A DNA stretch of 64,000 nucleotides from Paenibacillus marchantiae (GCF_028771845.1 NZ_CP118270.1:1674001-1738000); one strand, 5' to 3'. Counted from the stretch's first letter, positions 1-8,623 are shown. Notes: a model not told the origin generated them from the sequence alone. Made by a program: numbers and translations.

Positions 1-25
1 CATCATGCTCACGTGTAATTCGCAT
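1..25 (-). CDS. N-terminus of a probable TetR-family regulator (cut by window edge)
   Basis: Only the first eight codons are visible (MRITREHD). Two ATGs lie in tandem (28-26 and 25-23). An AAGGAGG SD at 40-34 gives 8 nt spacing to the second, so that is preferred. The short N-terminus followed by basic and acidic residues, and the two inverted repeats just upstream (44-58, 64-80), fit an autoregulated TetR repressor. The assignment rests mainly on that context, since almost no protein is visible. Confidence 0.4.
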
Positions 26-43
26 CATTGAATCCTCCTTAAA

Positions 44-80
44 ACTAATGTTGTTAGTAATATAACTAATGTCATTAGTT
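44..80. promoter_or_regulatory. Two inverted-repeat operators upstream of the edge gene
   Basis: AACTAATG-T-CATTAGTT (64-80) is a perfect 8-bp inverted repeat with a 1-nt spacer. ACTAA/TTAGT (44-58) is a degenerate second copy. The pair lies 20-55 bp upstream of the minus-strand start at 25, where a TetR-type autorepressor would bind. Inferred from symmetry and position only. Confidence 0.55.
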
Positions 81-154
81 TTTGCAATACCCTATGTAGA
101 TTTGCTTAAAAAATAGGATATTTTAAAATCCTAAAACACTTTACAAAAAAAGCG

Positions 155-183
155 TTTTCAAAATAGGAATAACCGATTATAAT
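155..183 (+). promoter_or_regulatory. SigA-type promoter with overlapping cre-like site
   Basis: TTTTCA (155-160), a 17-bp spacer and TATAAT (178-183) form a good vegetative promoter. The sequence AAAAAGCGTTTTCA (147-160) matches 12 of 14 positions of the CcpA cre consensus (only the leading TG differs) and overlaps the -35, suggesting possible carbon repression. No protein gene starts directly downstream; a terminator follows at 219. Confidence 0.5.
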
Positions 184-189
184 AATCTC

Positions 190-252
190 GTAAGCCCTTT
201 CATATGTCTATCTTATTGGAGCCTTTCGCGAAGCGATAGGCTCACTTTTTTT
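190..252 (+). ncRNA. Candidate small RNA of about 63 nt
   Basis: The promoter at 155-183 and the intrinsic terminator at 219-252 enclose about 63 nt without a reading frame that has an SD. The divergent TetR-like gene is on the other strand and the Rrf2 gene has its own promoter at 367, so this promoter/terminator pair has no other obvious client. An attenuated leader is the alternative. Confidence 0.35.
219..252 (+). terminator. Intrinsic terminator
   Basis: GAGCCTTTCGC (219-229) pairs with GCGATAGGCTC (233-243) with one mismatch and is followed by seven T within 245-251. No plus-strand gene precedes it within the window. Confidence 0.75.
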
Positions 253-366
253 GTTCTGTTCCCTCAAAACACGGAGGAACTCAACCTTTTTACTAAGCCT
301 ATGAAGGGCCTGTATATACTGGTATGACAGGGGGAATCAGGTTTTCTAACCCCTAAGTTGAGAATG

Positions 367-404
367 TTGACAAACATAACTGTTATTTCTATAATAACAG
401 TTAT
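367..404 (+). promoter_or_regulatory. rrf2 promoter with overlapping palindromic operator
   Basis: A consensus SigA promoter is present: TTGACA (367-372), 17-bp spacer, TATAAT (390-395). A perfect 11-bp inverted repeat, ATAACTGTTAT (376-386) and ATAACAGTTAT (394-404), covers the spacer and the -10. This is the expected layout for a repressor blocking its own promoter; the adjacent Rrf2 protein is the obvious candidate. Confidence 0.8.
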
Positions 405-460
405 ACTTACCTTGGATTTAATTTTCATCGGTGAACGATATGCCGGGAAGGGAGTAAGTA

Positions 461-925
461 ATGAACAGTGAATTTACCATTGCTGTGCACTGTCTGGTCT
501 TTCTGTCCATGAAGGATGAGTGTATGGCCAATAGTGAAGACTTGTCTCAAAGTGTTGGTACGCATCCAGCCAGAGTACGCAAGGTGCTTAGTGTGCTGCG
601 GAAGCATGGATACCTGACCACCAAGGAAGGTGCCCACGGTGGATATCTGCTCAGCCGTCCGAGTGAAGAAATCAAGCTTGGAGAACTGTACAGACTGGTA
701 GCAGGTGGATCACTTGGTCCCAGCTGGTGTTCGGGAGAATCCGGTTCAACGTGCGTTGTTTCTTCCAATATGCAGGATGTGATGGGAAGTATCTACGATG
801 GAGGCGAAGAAGCATTAAGCGCTTATTTTGACCGTATATCCATTGAGGATGTGAAGCATCGTATCGGTAATGGGGAAGAATGTTCTTTGTCTATGGAACC
901 CTTGGCCATGAAGGATAGGTCGTGA
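461..925 (+). CDS. Rrf2-family transcriptional regulator (YwnA type)
   Basis: 154 residues, normal for Rrf2 repressors. The N-terminal winged helix starts MNSEFTIAVHCLVFL and the recognition segment is around VGTHPARVRKVLSVLRKHGY, followed by the wing motif GAHGGYLLSRP, diagnostic of Rrf2. The C-terminal part holds a Cys pair (CSGESGSTC), but not the full three-Cys cluster of IscR/NsrR, so it is more likely a YwnA-like sensor than an Fe-S protein. The ATG follows a GGGAG SD. The palindrome over its promoter (376-404) suggests autorepression. The nitroreductase 250 bp downstream may be a target; that is inference. Confidence 0.85.
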   Translation: MNSEFTIAVHCLVFLSMKDECMANSEDLSQSVGTHPARVRKVLSVLRKHGYLTTKEGAHGGYLLSRPSEEIKLGELYRLVAGGSLGPSWCSGESGSTCVVSSNMQDVMGSIYDGGEEALSAYFDRISIEDVKHRIGNGEECSLSMEPLAMKDRS

Positions 926-1174
926 CAGAACTGATCGTTAACAGCTCTTCATGACCTGGCCTTGGACTGCTGCTATCAGGCATGGTGGACAAGCTATATA
1001 AGGGCGTTTGCTCCGGTTGTAAGATCCGTTGATGTTTCAGGCGATTCCGGGCATAACGTGAACACAGATGGAAGCGATCGTCTGCGCTGATGTTATTTTC
1101 GGAAGGTGAGTACTCGGTAGAGTTTGGCCTTGCGAACGTAAAAAAAATAAAAAAAAACTTGGGGAGTGGAACGC

Positions 1175-1801
1175 ATGTCCAGCATTGAAAACAATGAAAC
1201 ACTTCGCGTGATTAACGAACGTCACGCTGTCAAAAAGTACGAAAGTGGTTTTGTTATGCCTGAAGCAGATCTGAACGCTATCCTGACTGCCGCTTCCGAA
1301 GCACCGTCTTCATGGAACCTGCAGCACTGGAAATTCCTCGTGATCGAATCCGAAGCAGACAAAGCCAAGTTGCTGCCAATCGCTTACGGCCAAAGTCAAA
1401 TCACAGACAGCTCCGTTACGATCGCTGTACTCGGAGATTTGGAAGCAAACCGCAACGCCGTGATTTATGATCAGGCTGTTGAAGCAGGTGCGATCCCGGC
1501 TGAAGTTCGTGACGCATTGGTTGGACAGATCAACGGTGCTTACAAAAATCCGCAAATCGCCCGTGACGAAGCAATCCGCAATGCATCTTTTGCTTCACAG
1601 AACATTATGCTTGCTGCACGTTCCCTGGGATATGATACTTGCCCAATGGGTGGTTACAACCCGCAACAATTGATCGAAACATTCAACATCCCTGCGCGTT
1701 ATTTACCAACGTTGTTGATCACTGTAGGTAAAGCTGCAGTACCAGCTCGTCCGGCAGGTCGTTTCCCGCTGTCCGAAGTTGTTGTTAAAGGTTCTTTCTA
1801 A
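1175..1801 (+). CDS. Nitroreductase-family FMN oxidoreductase
   Basis: 208 residues, typical for the NfsB/YdgI-type nitroreductase fold. The N-terminal INERHAVKKYESG motif matches the FMN-phosphate-binding RRSxRxF-type segment, EAPSSWNLQHWKF is the family's A-PS-N-Q-W/F motif, and GYDTCPMGGYNPQ is the usual mid-protein flavin/dimer motif. It probably reduces quinones or nitroaromatics with NAD(P)H. The ATG at 1175 has a GGGGAG SD at 1161-1166; a GTG at 1166 would overlap that SD and is rejected. A bidirectional terminator follows. Substrate unknown. Confidence 0.88.
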   Translation: MSSIENNETLRVINERHAVKKYESGFVMPEADLNAILTAASEAPSSWNLQHWKFLVIESEADKAKLLPIAYGQSQITDSSVTIAVLGDLEANRNAVIYDQAVEAGAIPAEVRDALVGQINGAYKNPQIARDEAIRNASFASQNIMLAARSLGYDTCPMGGYNPQQLIETFNIPARYLPTLLITVGKAAVPARPAGRFPLSEVVVKGSF

Positions 1802-1849
1802 GACTGATTTTGGATCAGTTATCGCTATAGAGAGTGATATATATAACGT

Positions 1850-1891
1850 AAATAGCCGCATGTCCCCTTTAGAGGGAACATGCGGCTATTT
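1850..1891. terminator. Bidirectional intrinsic terminator
   Basis: AAATAGCCGCATGT pairs with ACATGCGGCTATTT around a short loop. It lies between the convergent nitroreductase and SLH-protein genes and has A/T runs on both sides. Confidence 0.85.
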
Positions 1892-1916
1892 GGTATTTAA
1901 ATGATGAAGAAGGGCA

Positions 1917-2600
1917 TTATTTCTCTGGTGTTTCCGGGATTTTCGGTGCATTGAAATCTTCCAGATACTCAATTGCGTTATACATCATAACCGCAGCTTC
2001 GGCGCGGGTAATCGTTTCCTTCGGATTGAAGTTGCCTTCTGCATCGAGTGTATTAATCTTCAAGACAAGGGAACGTTGAACAGCACCTTGAAATTCTGGA
2101 GTCAGCTCTTTTTCATCCGTGATGTCTACAGGTTTGATGTTAATCATCGGCAGGCCGCCTTTGGCTTCAATGCCCTGCATCAAGAAAAGGGTATACTGTT
2201 CACGGGTCAACGCCTTGGAAGGATCGATATCGTTGGACATCTTAATGCCATTGAATTGGGCACGGACAAAAGCATCACTGTACCATACGCCATCTTTTAC
2301 GTTGGAGAAGTAGTCACTTGGCAGGGGTTGTTTGATAAAACGAATCGTGTCCAAATTCAGATGGAGGCCATCTGCAATGAGCTGGATACCCTGAGCTGTG
2401 TTTAGTTCCTGTTCCGGTTTGAACAAGCTATCACTCACGCCTTTGATTAAACCATCCTGATGTAGGGATTCAATCTTGTCTGCCCCCACAATACCTTGAA
2501 TATCAGTGAATTCCGCTTGAGCGGCGTGAATCGGACCAGCGCTCAGAGAAAGGGTAAGTAAAGCTCCGGCTGTTAATGTAGCCAATATATTTTTTTTCAT
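1917..2600 (-). CDS. Secreted SLH-domain protein
   Basis: 227 residues with a clear Sec signal peptide (MKKNILATLTAGALLTLSLS, cleavage probably after HAA near 26-27). The rest is degenerate S-layer homology repeats: FTDIQGIVGADKIESLHQDGLIKGVSD..F.P (about 31-65), a middle repeat with YFSNVKDGVWYSDAFVRAQ (97-115), and a C-terminal segment ending F.PKETITRAEAAVMMYNAIEYL. SLH domains bind pyruvylated secondary cell wall polymer, so this is probably a wall-attached protein with no other domain. SD GTGAGGCG precedes the ATG. Confidence 0.85.
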   Translation of the reverse strand: MKKNILATLTAGALLTLSLSAGPIHAAQAEFTDIQGIVGADKIESLHQDGLIKGVSDSLFKPEQELNTAQGIQLIADGLHLNLDTIRFIKQPLPSDYFSNVKDGVWYSDAFVRAQFNGIKMSNDIDPSKALTREQYTLFLMQGIEAKGGLPMINIKPVDITDEKELTPEFQGAVQRSLVLKINTLDAEGNFNPKETITRAEAAVMMYNAIEYLEDFNAPKIPETPEK

Positions 2601-2925
2601 ATCAGATTCGCCTCACTTTTCCAGGGAGTTTCCCTTTGTATAAAAGTTATTTGTCCCTATAGACGACCCTATTCCTCAAAAGGTTGCTTTAATTTTCCAT
2701 TGTTTTTCTACAAGAAATTCTGTTGGAATATGTACAAAGTGAATGGACTATTGTAAGGCCTTATGCTTTGTATTATGGTGAGGAAAGATAACCACTGAAG
2801 CAAAGGTCTGTGATTTGGGTAAGTACATAACAGTGGAATCAACTATTCGGGTTACAACTTCTTATAATTGCATGTAATTAGAGTGTAAGGTTAATCATTT
2901 GAATCAATAAGGAGAGAATGAGACG
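2601..2925. other. Intergenic region between divergent genes
   Basis: 325 bp with no reading frame that has an SD. It must hold the divergent promoters of the SLH and lactonase genes. A weak TTGTAA (2751-2756)/TATTAT (2771-2776) pair has only a 14-bp spacer. I see no hairpin or operator worth naming. Confidence 0.5.
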
Positions 2926-3981
2926 ATGGAACCGACAGCAACGAATGAAGCTTTTTTCTATACAGGTACTTATGCATCAGCAGAACAGCCGGGGATTTTT
3001 CTATGTGCGTTAAACAAGGAAACAGGCGAGTTGCGGATTGTAAATCATATGGATGGGGTGGATAATCCATCCTATCTGGCTTTATCTCCGGATGGGAATG
3101 GTCTGTACGTGGTAAGTGAGACAGATGAGGGAGAGGTGCTGGTCTATCGCAGGGATGCCGCAACGGGTGAGCTGCACTTGATGGATCGCAAGTTAACGAA
3201 GGGCGCTTCGCCTTGTTATGTGTCTGTCACGGAGGACGGCAAGTGGGTGCTGACTTCGAACTACAGCAGTGGTAGTGTGAACGTATTCCCGGTAGGAGAT
3301 CAAGGCACGCTGGAAGAGATGAGTGCGTTGATTGAGCATACAGGAAGAGGGCAGAATGATGACCGTCAAGAAGGGCCGCACGCCCACTCCATTCAACCAG
3401 ACCCTTCGGGTCAGTATGCCGTTGTCTGTGATCTGGGTCTGGATCAGATTATTGTTTATCGTCAGGAAGAAGGTCGCCTGGTAACGCATCGTGAGATGAA
3501 TCAGCCTCCAGGCTCTGGACCGAGACATCTCGTCTTCCACCCAAGCTCGAAATGGGCCTATGTGATTAATGAATTGAGTAACACCGTTACGGCATTCATG
3601 TATGATCAACGCAGAGGTGAGTTCACTACGTTGCAGCATATCACCACACTGCCTGAAGGACATTCTGGTGAAGGTACGGGAGCGGATATCCGTGTGTCCC
3701 CATGTGGCCGTTTCCTGTATGCTTCCAATCGTGGGGACGACAGCATTGTGCTGTATCACATTGACCAGGAATCCGGTGAGCTGGAGGCTATAGAGTGGAC
3801 TTCCACTATCGGTCAGACTCCGCGTAACTTCAATCTGCTTCCCGGTGGTATTCTGCTGGTTGCCAATCAGGACAGCAACAACCTCGTTGCTTTTCAGATT
3901 AATGGTGAAGATGGACGTCTAACACACAACGGATTCAAGCTGGAGATACCCCGCCCAGTGTGTATTGCTCCGGTAGTATAA
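2926..3981 (+). CDS. pgl: Lactonase-family seven-bladed propeller (6-phosphogluconolactonase type)
   Basis: 351 residues, full length for the YkgB/Pgl lactonase family. Repeating blade motifs are visible: NPSYLALSPDGNGLYVVSE (about 43-61), SPCYVSVTEDGKWVLTSNY (93-111), GPHAHSIQPDPSGQYAVV (148-165), GPRHLVFHPSSKWAYVINE (200-218) and DIRVSPCGRFLYASNRG. The HAHS and GPRH segments are the conserved features of 6-phosphogluconolactonases, which hydrolyse the lactone in the oxidative pentose phosphate pathway. SD AAGGAGAGA precedes the ATG. It is monocistronic with its own terminator. Other lactone substrates are possible. Confidence 0.85.
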   Translation: MEPTATNEAFFYTGTYASAEQPGIFLCALNKETGELRIVNHMDGVDNPSYLALSPDGNGLYVVSETDEGEVLVYRRDAATGELHLMDRKLTKGASPCYVSVTEDGKWVLTSNYSSGSVNVFPVGDQGTLEEMSALIEHTGRGQNDDRQEGPHAHSIQPDPSGQYAVVCDLGLDQIIVYRQEEGRLVTHREMNQPPGSGPRHLVFHPSSKWAYVINELSNTVTAFMYDQRRGEFTTLQHITTLPEGHSGEGTGADIRVSPCGRFLYASNRGDDSIVLYHIDQESGELEAIEWTSTIGQTPRNFNLLPGGILLVANQDSNNLVAFQINGEDGRLTHNGFKLEIPRPVCIAPVV

Positions 3982-4047
3982 GGTGGGATGACACAACATT
4001 CTTTGTTACGTTCAAATTCCGATCGAGCGTGTGAGAAAGAAGCATCC

Positions 4048-4079
4048 AAGTCGAAAGATTCATCTTTCGGCTTTTTTCC
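4048..4079 (+). terminator. Intrinsic terminator after the lactonase gene
   Basis: AAGTCGAAAGAT (4048-4059) and ATCTTTCGGCTT (4062-4073) form a tight hairpin followed by TTTTTCCTTTTTTT. Confidence 0.85.
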
Positions 4080-4150
4080 TTTTTTTCATACATAAAATCA
4101 CTAAATTAGACCTATAGATGGAATTATATGTTTAATTTAAAATGAATATA

Positions 4151-4164
4151 TTAAAGCGCTTACA
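4151..4164 (-). promoter_or_regulatory. cre-like CcpA site upstream of the rhamnogalacturonan lyase
   Basis: Read on the minus strand, TGTAAGCGCTTTAA matches the cre consensus TGWAANCGNTNWCA at 13 of 14 positions. It is centred about 70 bp before the start of a plant-polysaccharide lyase, a classic catabolite-repressed gene. Inferred from sequence only. Confidence 0.6.
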
Positions 4165-4229
4165 TGGATGCGAGATGGCGCTACCAAGGGCATCGGGCTT
4201 ACCAATTCGATTGGGGAGGCAATGGCTTT

Positions 4230-6104
4230 ATGGGAAAACGATCGTTATGGAAGCGTACATTGCGGACCGCAGGTGTGTCACTGCTGAGTTCTGCGCTACT
4301 GGTTACTTCGCTGGGTCTTGGAGACACGTCGGTCACTCATGCTGCGGGTGCCCGTCAGATGGAGTTTCTGGACCGAGGTGTAGTTGCAGTGAAGACAGGC
4401 ACAGGTGTGTTCGTTAGCTGGCGGCTTCTGGGTACGGAAGGGTCGAATGTATCGTTTAATGTCTATCGGGATGGAACCAAGGTAAACGCATCGCCCATAA
4501 CGAACAGCACCAACCTCCAGGATACAAGCGGGACAAGCAGTTCCAAATATACGGTTCGAGCCGTAGTCAGTGGAACCGAACAGGCTGCTTCGACGGCAGC
4601 GAGCGTATGGGGAAATAATTATTTGTCTGTACCTCTCAGTGTACCCGCAGGAGGCACAACACCGGATGGTGTAGCCTACACGTACAGTGCCAATGATGCG
4701 AGTGCAGGCGATGTGGACGGGGACGGCGAGTATGAACTGATTGTAAAGTGGGACCCGTCCAACTCCAAGGATAATTCCCAAAGCGGCTACACGGGTGAAG
4801 TATTTATCGATGCCTACAAATTGAATGGAACACGCTTATGGCGTATCAGTCTGGGTAAAAATATCCGTGCGGGTGCCCATTACACCCAGTTCATGGTGTA
4901 CGATCTGGACGGAGATGGCAAGGCCGAAGTGGCGATGAAAACGGCTGATGGCACCAAGGATGGTACGGGCATAGTCATCGGGGATGCCAGCAAGGATTAT
5001 CGTAACTCCAGCGGATACGTTCTGTCCGGACCGGAGTTCCTTACGATCTTCAATGGACAGACCGGCAAAGCACTTTCCACGGTGAACTACGAACCGGCGC
5101 GCGGTAATGTGTCCGATTGGGGAGACAACTATGGCAACCGGGTCGATCGGTTCCTTGCTGCGATTGCGTATTTGGATGGGGAGCGGCCCAGTCTGGTCAT
5201 GGCGCGTGGATACTACACCCGAACCGTGCTGGTGGCGTACAACTGGCGGGATGGACAACTAGCAAAGCAGTGGACGTTTGACTCCAACACGTCAGGTAAT
5301 TCAGGTTATGCTGGGCAAGGTAATCATAATCTGAGTGTGGCGGACGTAGATGGCGATGGCAAAGACGAAATCGTTTACGGAGCGATGGCGGTGGATGATA
5401 ACGGCAAAGGACTCTATACGACAGGGCTTCATCATGGGGATGCAATGCATCTCAGTGATCTGGACCCGGATCGTGCAGGACTTGAAGTATTTCAGGTGCA
5501 TGAGACAGCATCCAATGCCGGAGTGGAATTCCGTGATGCGCGTACAGGTCAGTTGATCTGGGGCATACCTACGACAAAAGATATTGGACGCGGCATGGCA
5601 GCCGATATCGATCCACGTTATAAGGGTGCTGAAGTCTGGGCAGATGGTGGTTTGTATACAGCCAAAGGGCAGAAAATTGGGACAACCCTGCCTTCCTCCA
5701 CGAATTTTGGTATCTGGTGGGATGGTGACCTGCTCCGCGAATTGCTGGACAGCAACCGAATTGATAAATGGGACTACGCCAATAGCCAAACGGTTAATCT
5801 GTTGACGGCATCCGGTGTTTCTTCCAATAATGGAACGAAATCCACACCGAATCTGCAGGCTGACCTGTTCGGCGACTGGAGAGAAGAAGTGGTATGGCGG
5901 ACCAATGACAGCTCTGCACTGCGTATCTACACGACAACAGCCGTTACGGACAAACGGATCTACACCCTGATGCATGATCCGGTATACCGTCTTGGCGTAG
6001 CTTGGCAAAATGTAGCCTATAACCAACCGCCACACACGGGCTTTTATTTGGGAGATAGCATGAGCACGCCTCCCGTACCGAATATCCGGTACGCTGGCAA
6101 ATAA
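4230..6104 (+). CDS. Secreted rhamnogalacturonan lyase, PL11 family (YesW/YesX type)
   Basis: 624 residues. The ATG at 4230 has a GGGGAGG SD (4213-4219) and opens a signal peptide (MGKRSLWKRTLRTAGVSLLS, cleavage near VTHA-AGA); an in-frame ATG at 4164 would put 22 unlikely residues before it. Calcium-binding DxDGDG loops occur near residues 160, 225 and 371, and the family signature TTGLHHGDAMHLSDLDPDR near 395-415. PL11 enzymes cleave the rhamnose-galacturonic acid backbone of pectin rhamnogalacturonan I outside the cell. The C-terminal GVAWQNVAYNQPPHTGFYLG is typical of the family. Single gene with a cre-like site upstream and a terminator downstream. Confidence 0.93.
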   Translation: MGKRSLWKRTLRTAGVSLLSSALLVTSLGLGDTSVTHAAGARQMEFLDRGVVAVKTGTGVFVSWRLLGTEGSNVSFNVYRDGTKVNASPITNSTNLQDTSGTSSSKYTVRAVVSGTEQAASTAASVWGNNYLSVPLSVPAGGTTPDGVAYTYSANDASAGDVDGDGEYELIVKWDPSNSKDNSQSGYTGEVFIDAYKLNGTRLWRISLGKNIRAGAHYTQFMVYDLDGDGKAEVAMKTADGTKDGTGIVIGDASKDYRNSSGYVLSGPEFLTIFNGQTGKALSTVNYEPARGNVSDWGDNYGNRVDRFLAAIAYLDGERPSLVMARGYYTRTVLVAYNWRDGQLAKQWTFDSNTSGNSGYAGQGNHNLSVADVDGDGKDEIVYGAMAVDDNGKGLYTTGLHHGDAMHLSDLDPDRAGLEVFQVHETASNAGVEFRDARTGQLIWGIPTTKDIGRGMAADIDPRYKGAEVWADGGLYTAKGQKIGTTLPSSTNFGIWWDGDLLRELLDSNRIDKWDYANSQTVNLLTASGVSSNNGTKSTPNLQADLFGDWREEVVWRTNDSSALRIYTTTAVTDKRIYTLMHDPVYRLGVAWQNVAYNQPPHTGFYLGDSMSTPPVPNIRYAGK

Positions 6105-6176
6105 GGGGGAAAGGGCATGAACTCATGCCAACCCCAGGAATGATGTTACAGCGAATTAAACTTACCGCTGACAAGG

Positions 6177-6210
6177 GAACAACGGACTTTGGTCCGTTGT
6201 TCTTCTTTTT
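6177..6210 (+). terminator. Intrinsic terminator after the lyase gene
   Basis: GAACAACGGAC (6177-6187) pairs perfectly with GTCCGTTGTTC (6192-6202) and is followed by TTCTTTTT. Confidence 0.9.
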
Positions 6211-6253
6211 CTGCCATTTACACAGATATTCGGTAGAAATCGGAAAAAAACGT

Positions 6254-6282
6254 TTGACAGTCATATGTACTGCCCTTATGAT
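6254..6282 (+). promoter_or_regulatory. Promoter of the sulfate transport operon
   Basis: TTGACA (6254-6259), 17-bp spacer, TATGAT (6277-6282). The start point would lie near 6289, giving a leader of about 296 nt before sbp. Confidence 0.8.
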
Positions 6283-6389
6283 ACGTATATAACTCACTAA
6301 ACAGGTAGGAATAATAAAAATGACGATGCTCTATTTGCGGAAGCAGTCATTTACAGTCACATAAGAGATCGTAACGTGAACAGAATAAC

Positions 6390-6517
6390 GTTCTCACCGT
6401 ATAGACGGAGGAACACCGCAGCGCATCATTTCTGGATGAAGCATACACGGCCTTTGGGCCGGCATGACTTTATGAGGGAGAAGTGCGCGGGGGTTCCTCC
6501 GTTTTTTGTTTTTTTTT
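6390..6517 (+). promoter_or_regulatory. Attenuator-like leader element upstream of sbp
   Basis: The arm ACGGAGGAACACCGC (6405-6419) can pair with GCGGGGGTTCCTCCGT (6487-6502), followed at once by T6-G-T9 (6502-6517): a strong terminator closing a multibranched insert that contains the hairpin CGGCCTTTGGGCCG. The same 6405-6414 arm can instead pair with GTTCTCACCGT (6390-6400) around an ATAG loop, freeing the 3' arm. These mutually exclusive pairings inside a long 5' leader are the usual form of a riboswitch or attenuator. I could not match the aptamer side to SAM-I, T-box or any other class I know. Confidence 0.55.
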
Positions 6518-6584
6518 CGGTGCGTTCCATGCTGTTCAGCCTGTTGAGGTAATCTTGCAGATCCATTCGGGGGGAGTGTTATCT

Positions 6585-7664
6585 ATGAAAAAGAGAATTC
6601 ATAAGGGTATTCTGGTTGGTCTGGCATTGGTGTTAACAGGGGTACTGGCGGCATGCGGATCGGATAGCGGTGGCACGAATGCGGCAGCAACATCGGGGGG
6701 AACGGAAGGTGGCAAAGAAGGGGCAAAAGCGATCGAGCTGCTGAATGTATCCTATGATCCGACACGTGAACTCTATGAGCAATATAACAAGGCATTTGCG
6801 GCGTATTGGCTGAAAGAGAAAGGTCAGGAAGTAACGGTTAAGCAGTCTCATGGCGGTTCAGGTAAACAAAGTCGTTCCGTCATTGATGGGCTGGACGCGG
6901 ATGTGGTTACTCTGGCATTGGGATACGATATCGATGCTATTGAAGATAAAGGTCTGATCAATGCGGGGTGGCAGGACAAATACGAGCACAACAGCTCCCC
7001 GTATACGTCAACGATCGTGTTTTTGGTACGCAAAGGCAATCCAAAAGGCATTAAGGACTGGGATGATCTCATCAAGGGAGATACCCAGGTCATTACCCCG
7101 AATCCAAAAACGTCCGGCGGGGCACGCTGGAACTATCTGGCGGCATGGGGATATGCGCTCAAACATAACAACAATGATGAAGAGAAGGCCAAAGCATTTG
7201 TTGCAGAGCTGTTCAAACATGCACCTGTCCTTGACTCTGGAGCACGTGGAGCGACGACTACGTTTGTAGAGCGCGGTATCGGTGATGTACTGCTTGCATG
7301 GGAGAATGAGGCTTTCTTGTCAGTTAAAGAGCTGGGTCCGGACAAATTCGATATTGTGGTGCCTTCGGTCAGTATTTTGGCTGAACCACCTGTAGCGATT
7401 GTAGATAAAAATGCAGACAAAAAGGGCAGCCGCGAAGTGGCGGACGCCTATCTGAAATATTTGTACAGCGAAGAGGGGCAGACCATTGCTGCCGAGAACT
7501 ATTACCGTCCAACCCTGGACAGCGTGAAGGAAAAGTTCAAGGATCAGTTCCCGCAGCTTGAGCTGTTCACATTGGACGATGTATTTGGTACATGGCGCGA
7601 TACCCAGGCCAAGCACTTTAATGACGGCGGTATCTTTGACCAGATCTATGTTCCGGGCAGCTAA
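6585..7664 (+). CDS. sbp: Sulfate-binding lipoprotein of the sulfate ABC transporter
   Basis: 359 residues. The ATG at 6585 has a GGGGGAGTG SD; a GTG 102 bp upstream would add residues that fall in the leader terminator and is rejected. Lipoprotein signal [20 protein letters not shown] with lipobox LAAC (Cys24). The mature protein has the Sbp/CysP signatures: [62 protein letters not shown] and [14 protein letters not shown] text near the C-terminus. It captures sulfate or thiosulfate outside the membrane for CysTW. First gene of the operon. Confidence 0.95.
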   Translation: MKKRIHKGILVGLALVLTGVLAACGSDSGGTNAAATSGGTEGGKEGAKAIELLNVSYDPTRELYEQYNKAFAAYWLKEKGQEVTVKQSHGGSGKQSRSVIDGLDADVVTLALGYDIDAIEDKGLINAGWQDKYEHNSSPYTSTIVFLVRKGNPKGIKDWDDLIKGDTQVITPNPKTSGGARWNYLAAWGYALKHNNNDEEKAKAFVAELFKHAPVLDSGARGATTTFVERGIGDVLLAWENEAFLSVKELGPDKFDIVVPSVSILAEPPVAIVDKNADKKGSREVADAYLKYLYSEEGQTIAAENYYRPTLDSVKEKFKDQFPQLELFTLDDVFGTWRDTQAKHFNDGGIFDQIYVPGS

Positions 7665-7746
7665 TGCATCTGACGTCGATGATGTTGCGTGACCATGTAA
7701 GCGGCCAACCAGTCCGACCGACTGAAGGCAGAGAGGATGAACGTGC

Positions 7747-8583
7747 ATGAGCAAGGTGATGGTGGCCCGGAGTCGCACACTGCCGGGATTCGGATTAACG
7801 ATGGGTTACAGTGTGCTTTACCTGAGCCTGGTTGTACTTATTCCACTCGCAGCGCTCTTGTTTAACTCCACGGGGCTGACCTGGTCCACATTGATTGAGG
7901 TGGCGACCAATCCCCGGGTACTGGCTTCTTTCCAGGTGAGTTTTCTGACTGCAGGTGCAGCCGCCCTGATCGATCTGGTTCTCGGGTTGCTCCTGGCTTG
8001 GGTACTTGTCCGGTATGAGTTCCCTGGAAAGCGGCTGTTTGATGCCGTTATTGATCTGCCTTTTGCCTTGCCGACAGCAGTGGCGGGGGTTGCCTTAACG
8101 GCGCTGTATGCCGGGAATGGCTGGATTGGGCAGTTTGTGGAACCTCTGGGCATCAAGCTGGCCTATTCACAGGCGGGCATTACGCTCGCGCTGATGTTTA
8201 TTGGGATTCCGTTTGTGGTGCGTACGGTGCAGCCGGTATTGCAGGAATTGGAGACCGAGGTGGAGGAAGCTGCGGCTACGCTCGGAGCGGGAAGATGGCG
8301 GATATTCCGAAAGATCCTGCTTCCGGATCTGATCCCGCCGCTGCTGACCGGTTTTGCGTTAGCCTTTGCCCGAGGTATTGGCGAATATGGTTCAGTGGTG
8401 TTTATCTCAGGCAATATGCCGATGAAAACGGAGATTGCACCCCTGCTGATCATGGCGAAGCTGGAGCAGTTCGATTATGCGGGAGCTACGGCGGTAGCCT
8501 TGCTGCTGCTGCTGGTCTCTTTTGTCCTGCTCTTGATCATTAATTCACTTCAACGCTGGAGCCGCAAGGCAGGCAGAGCTTAG
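7747..8583 (+). CDS. cysT: Sulfate ABC transporter permease CysT (CysU)
   Basis: 278 residues with about six membrane segments. The inner-membrane-component EAA motif EEAAATLGAGRWRIF is at about 173-187, where the permease contacts the ATPase. The segment LPTAVAGVALTALYAGNGW is typical of CysT, and FARGIGEYGSVVFISGNMPMKTE near residue 208-230 is a CysT/CysW hallmark. SD AGAGGATG precedes the ATG. 82 bp after sbp and 40 bp before cysW. Confidence 0.95.
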   Translation: MSKVMVARSRTLPGFGLTMGYSVLYLSLVVLIPLAALLFNSTGLTWSTLIEVATNPRVLASFQVSFLTAGAAALIDLVLGLLLAWVLVRYEFPGKRLFDAVIDLPFALPTAVAGVALTALYAGNGWIGQFVEPLGIKLAYSQAGITLALMFIGIPFVVRTVQPVLQELETEVEEAAATLGAGRWRIFRKILLPDLIPPLLTGFALAFARGIGEYGSVVFISGNMPMKTEIAPLLIMAKLEQFDYAGATAVALLLLLVSFVLLLIINSLQRWSRKAGRA

Positions 8584-8623
8584 TGAGCAGTGAACCAACC
8601 TAAACCAAAAGGAGGTACAGAAT

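Noticed and set aside
6405..6420. T-box-like motif (GGAGGAACACCGC)
   Set aside because: It resembles GGGUGGNACCGCG only in part, the stem I architecture with a specifier loop is not evident in the 110 nt before it, and the segment is directly the 5' arm of the terminator, unlike a T-box antiterminator.
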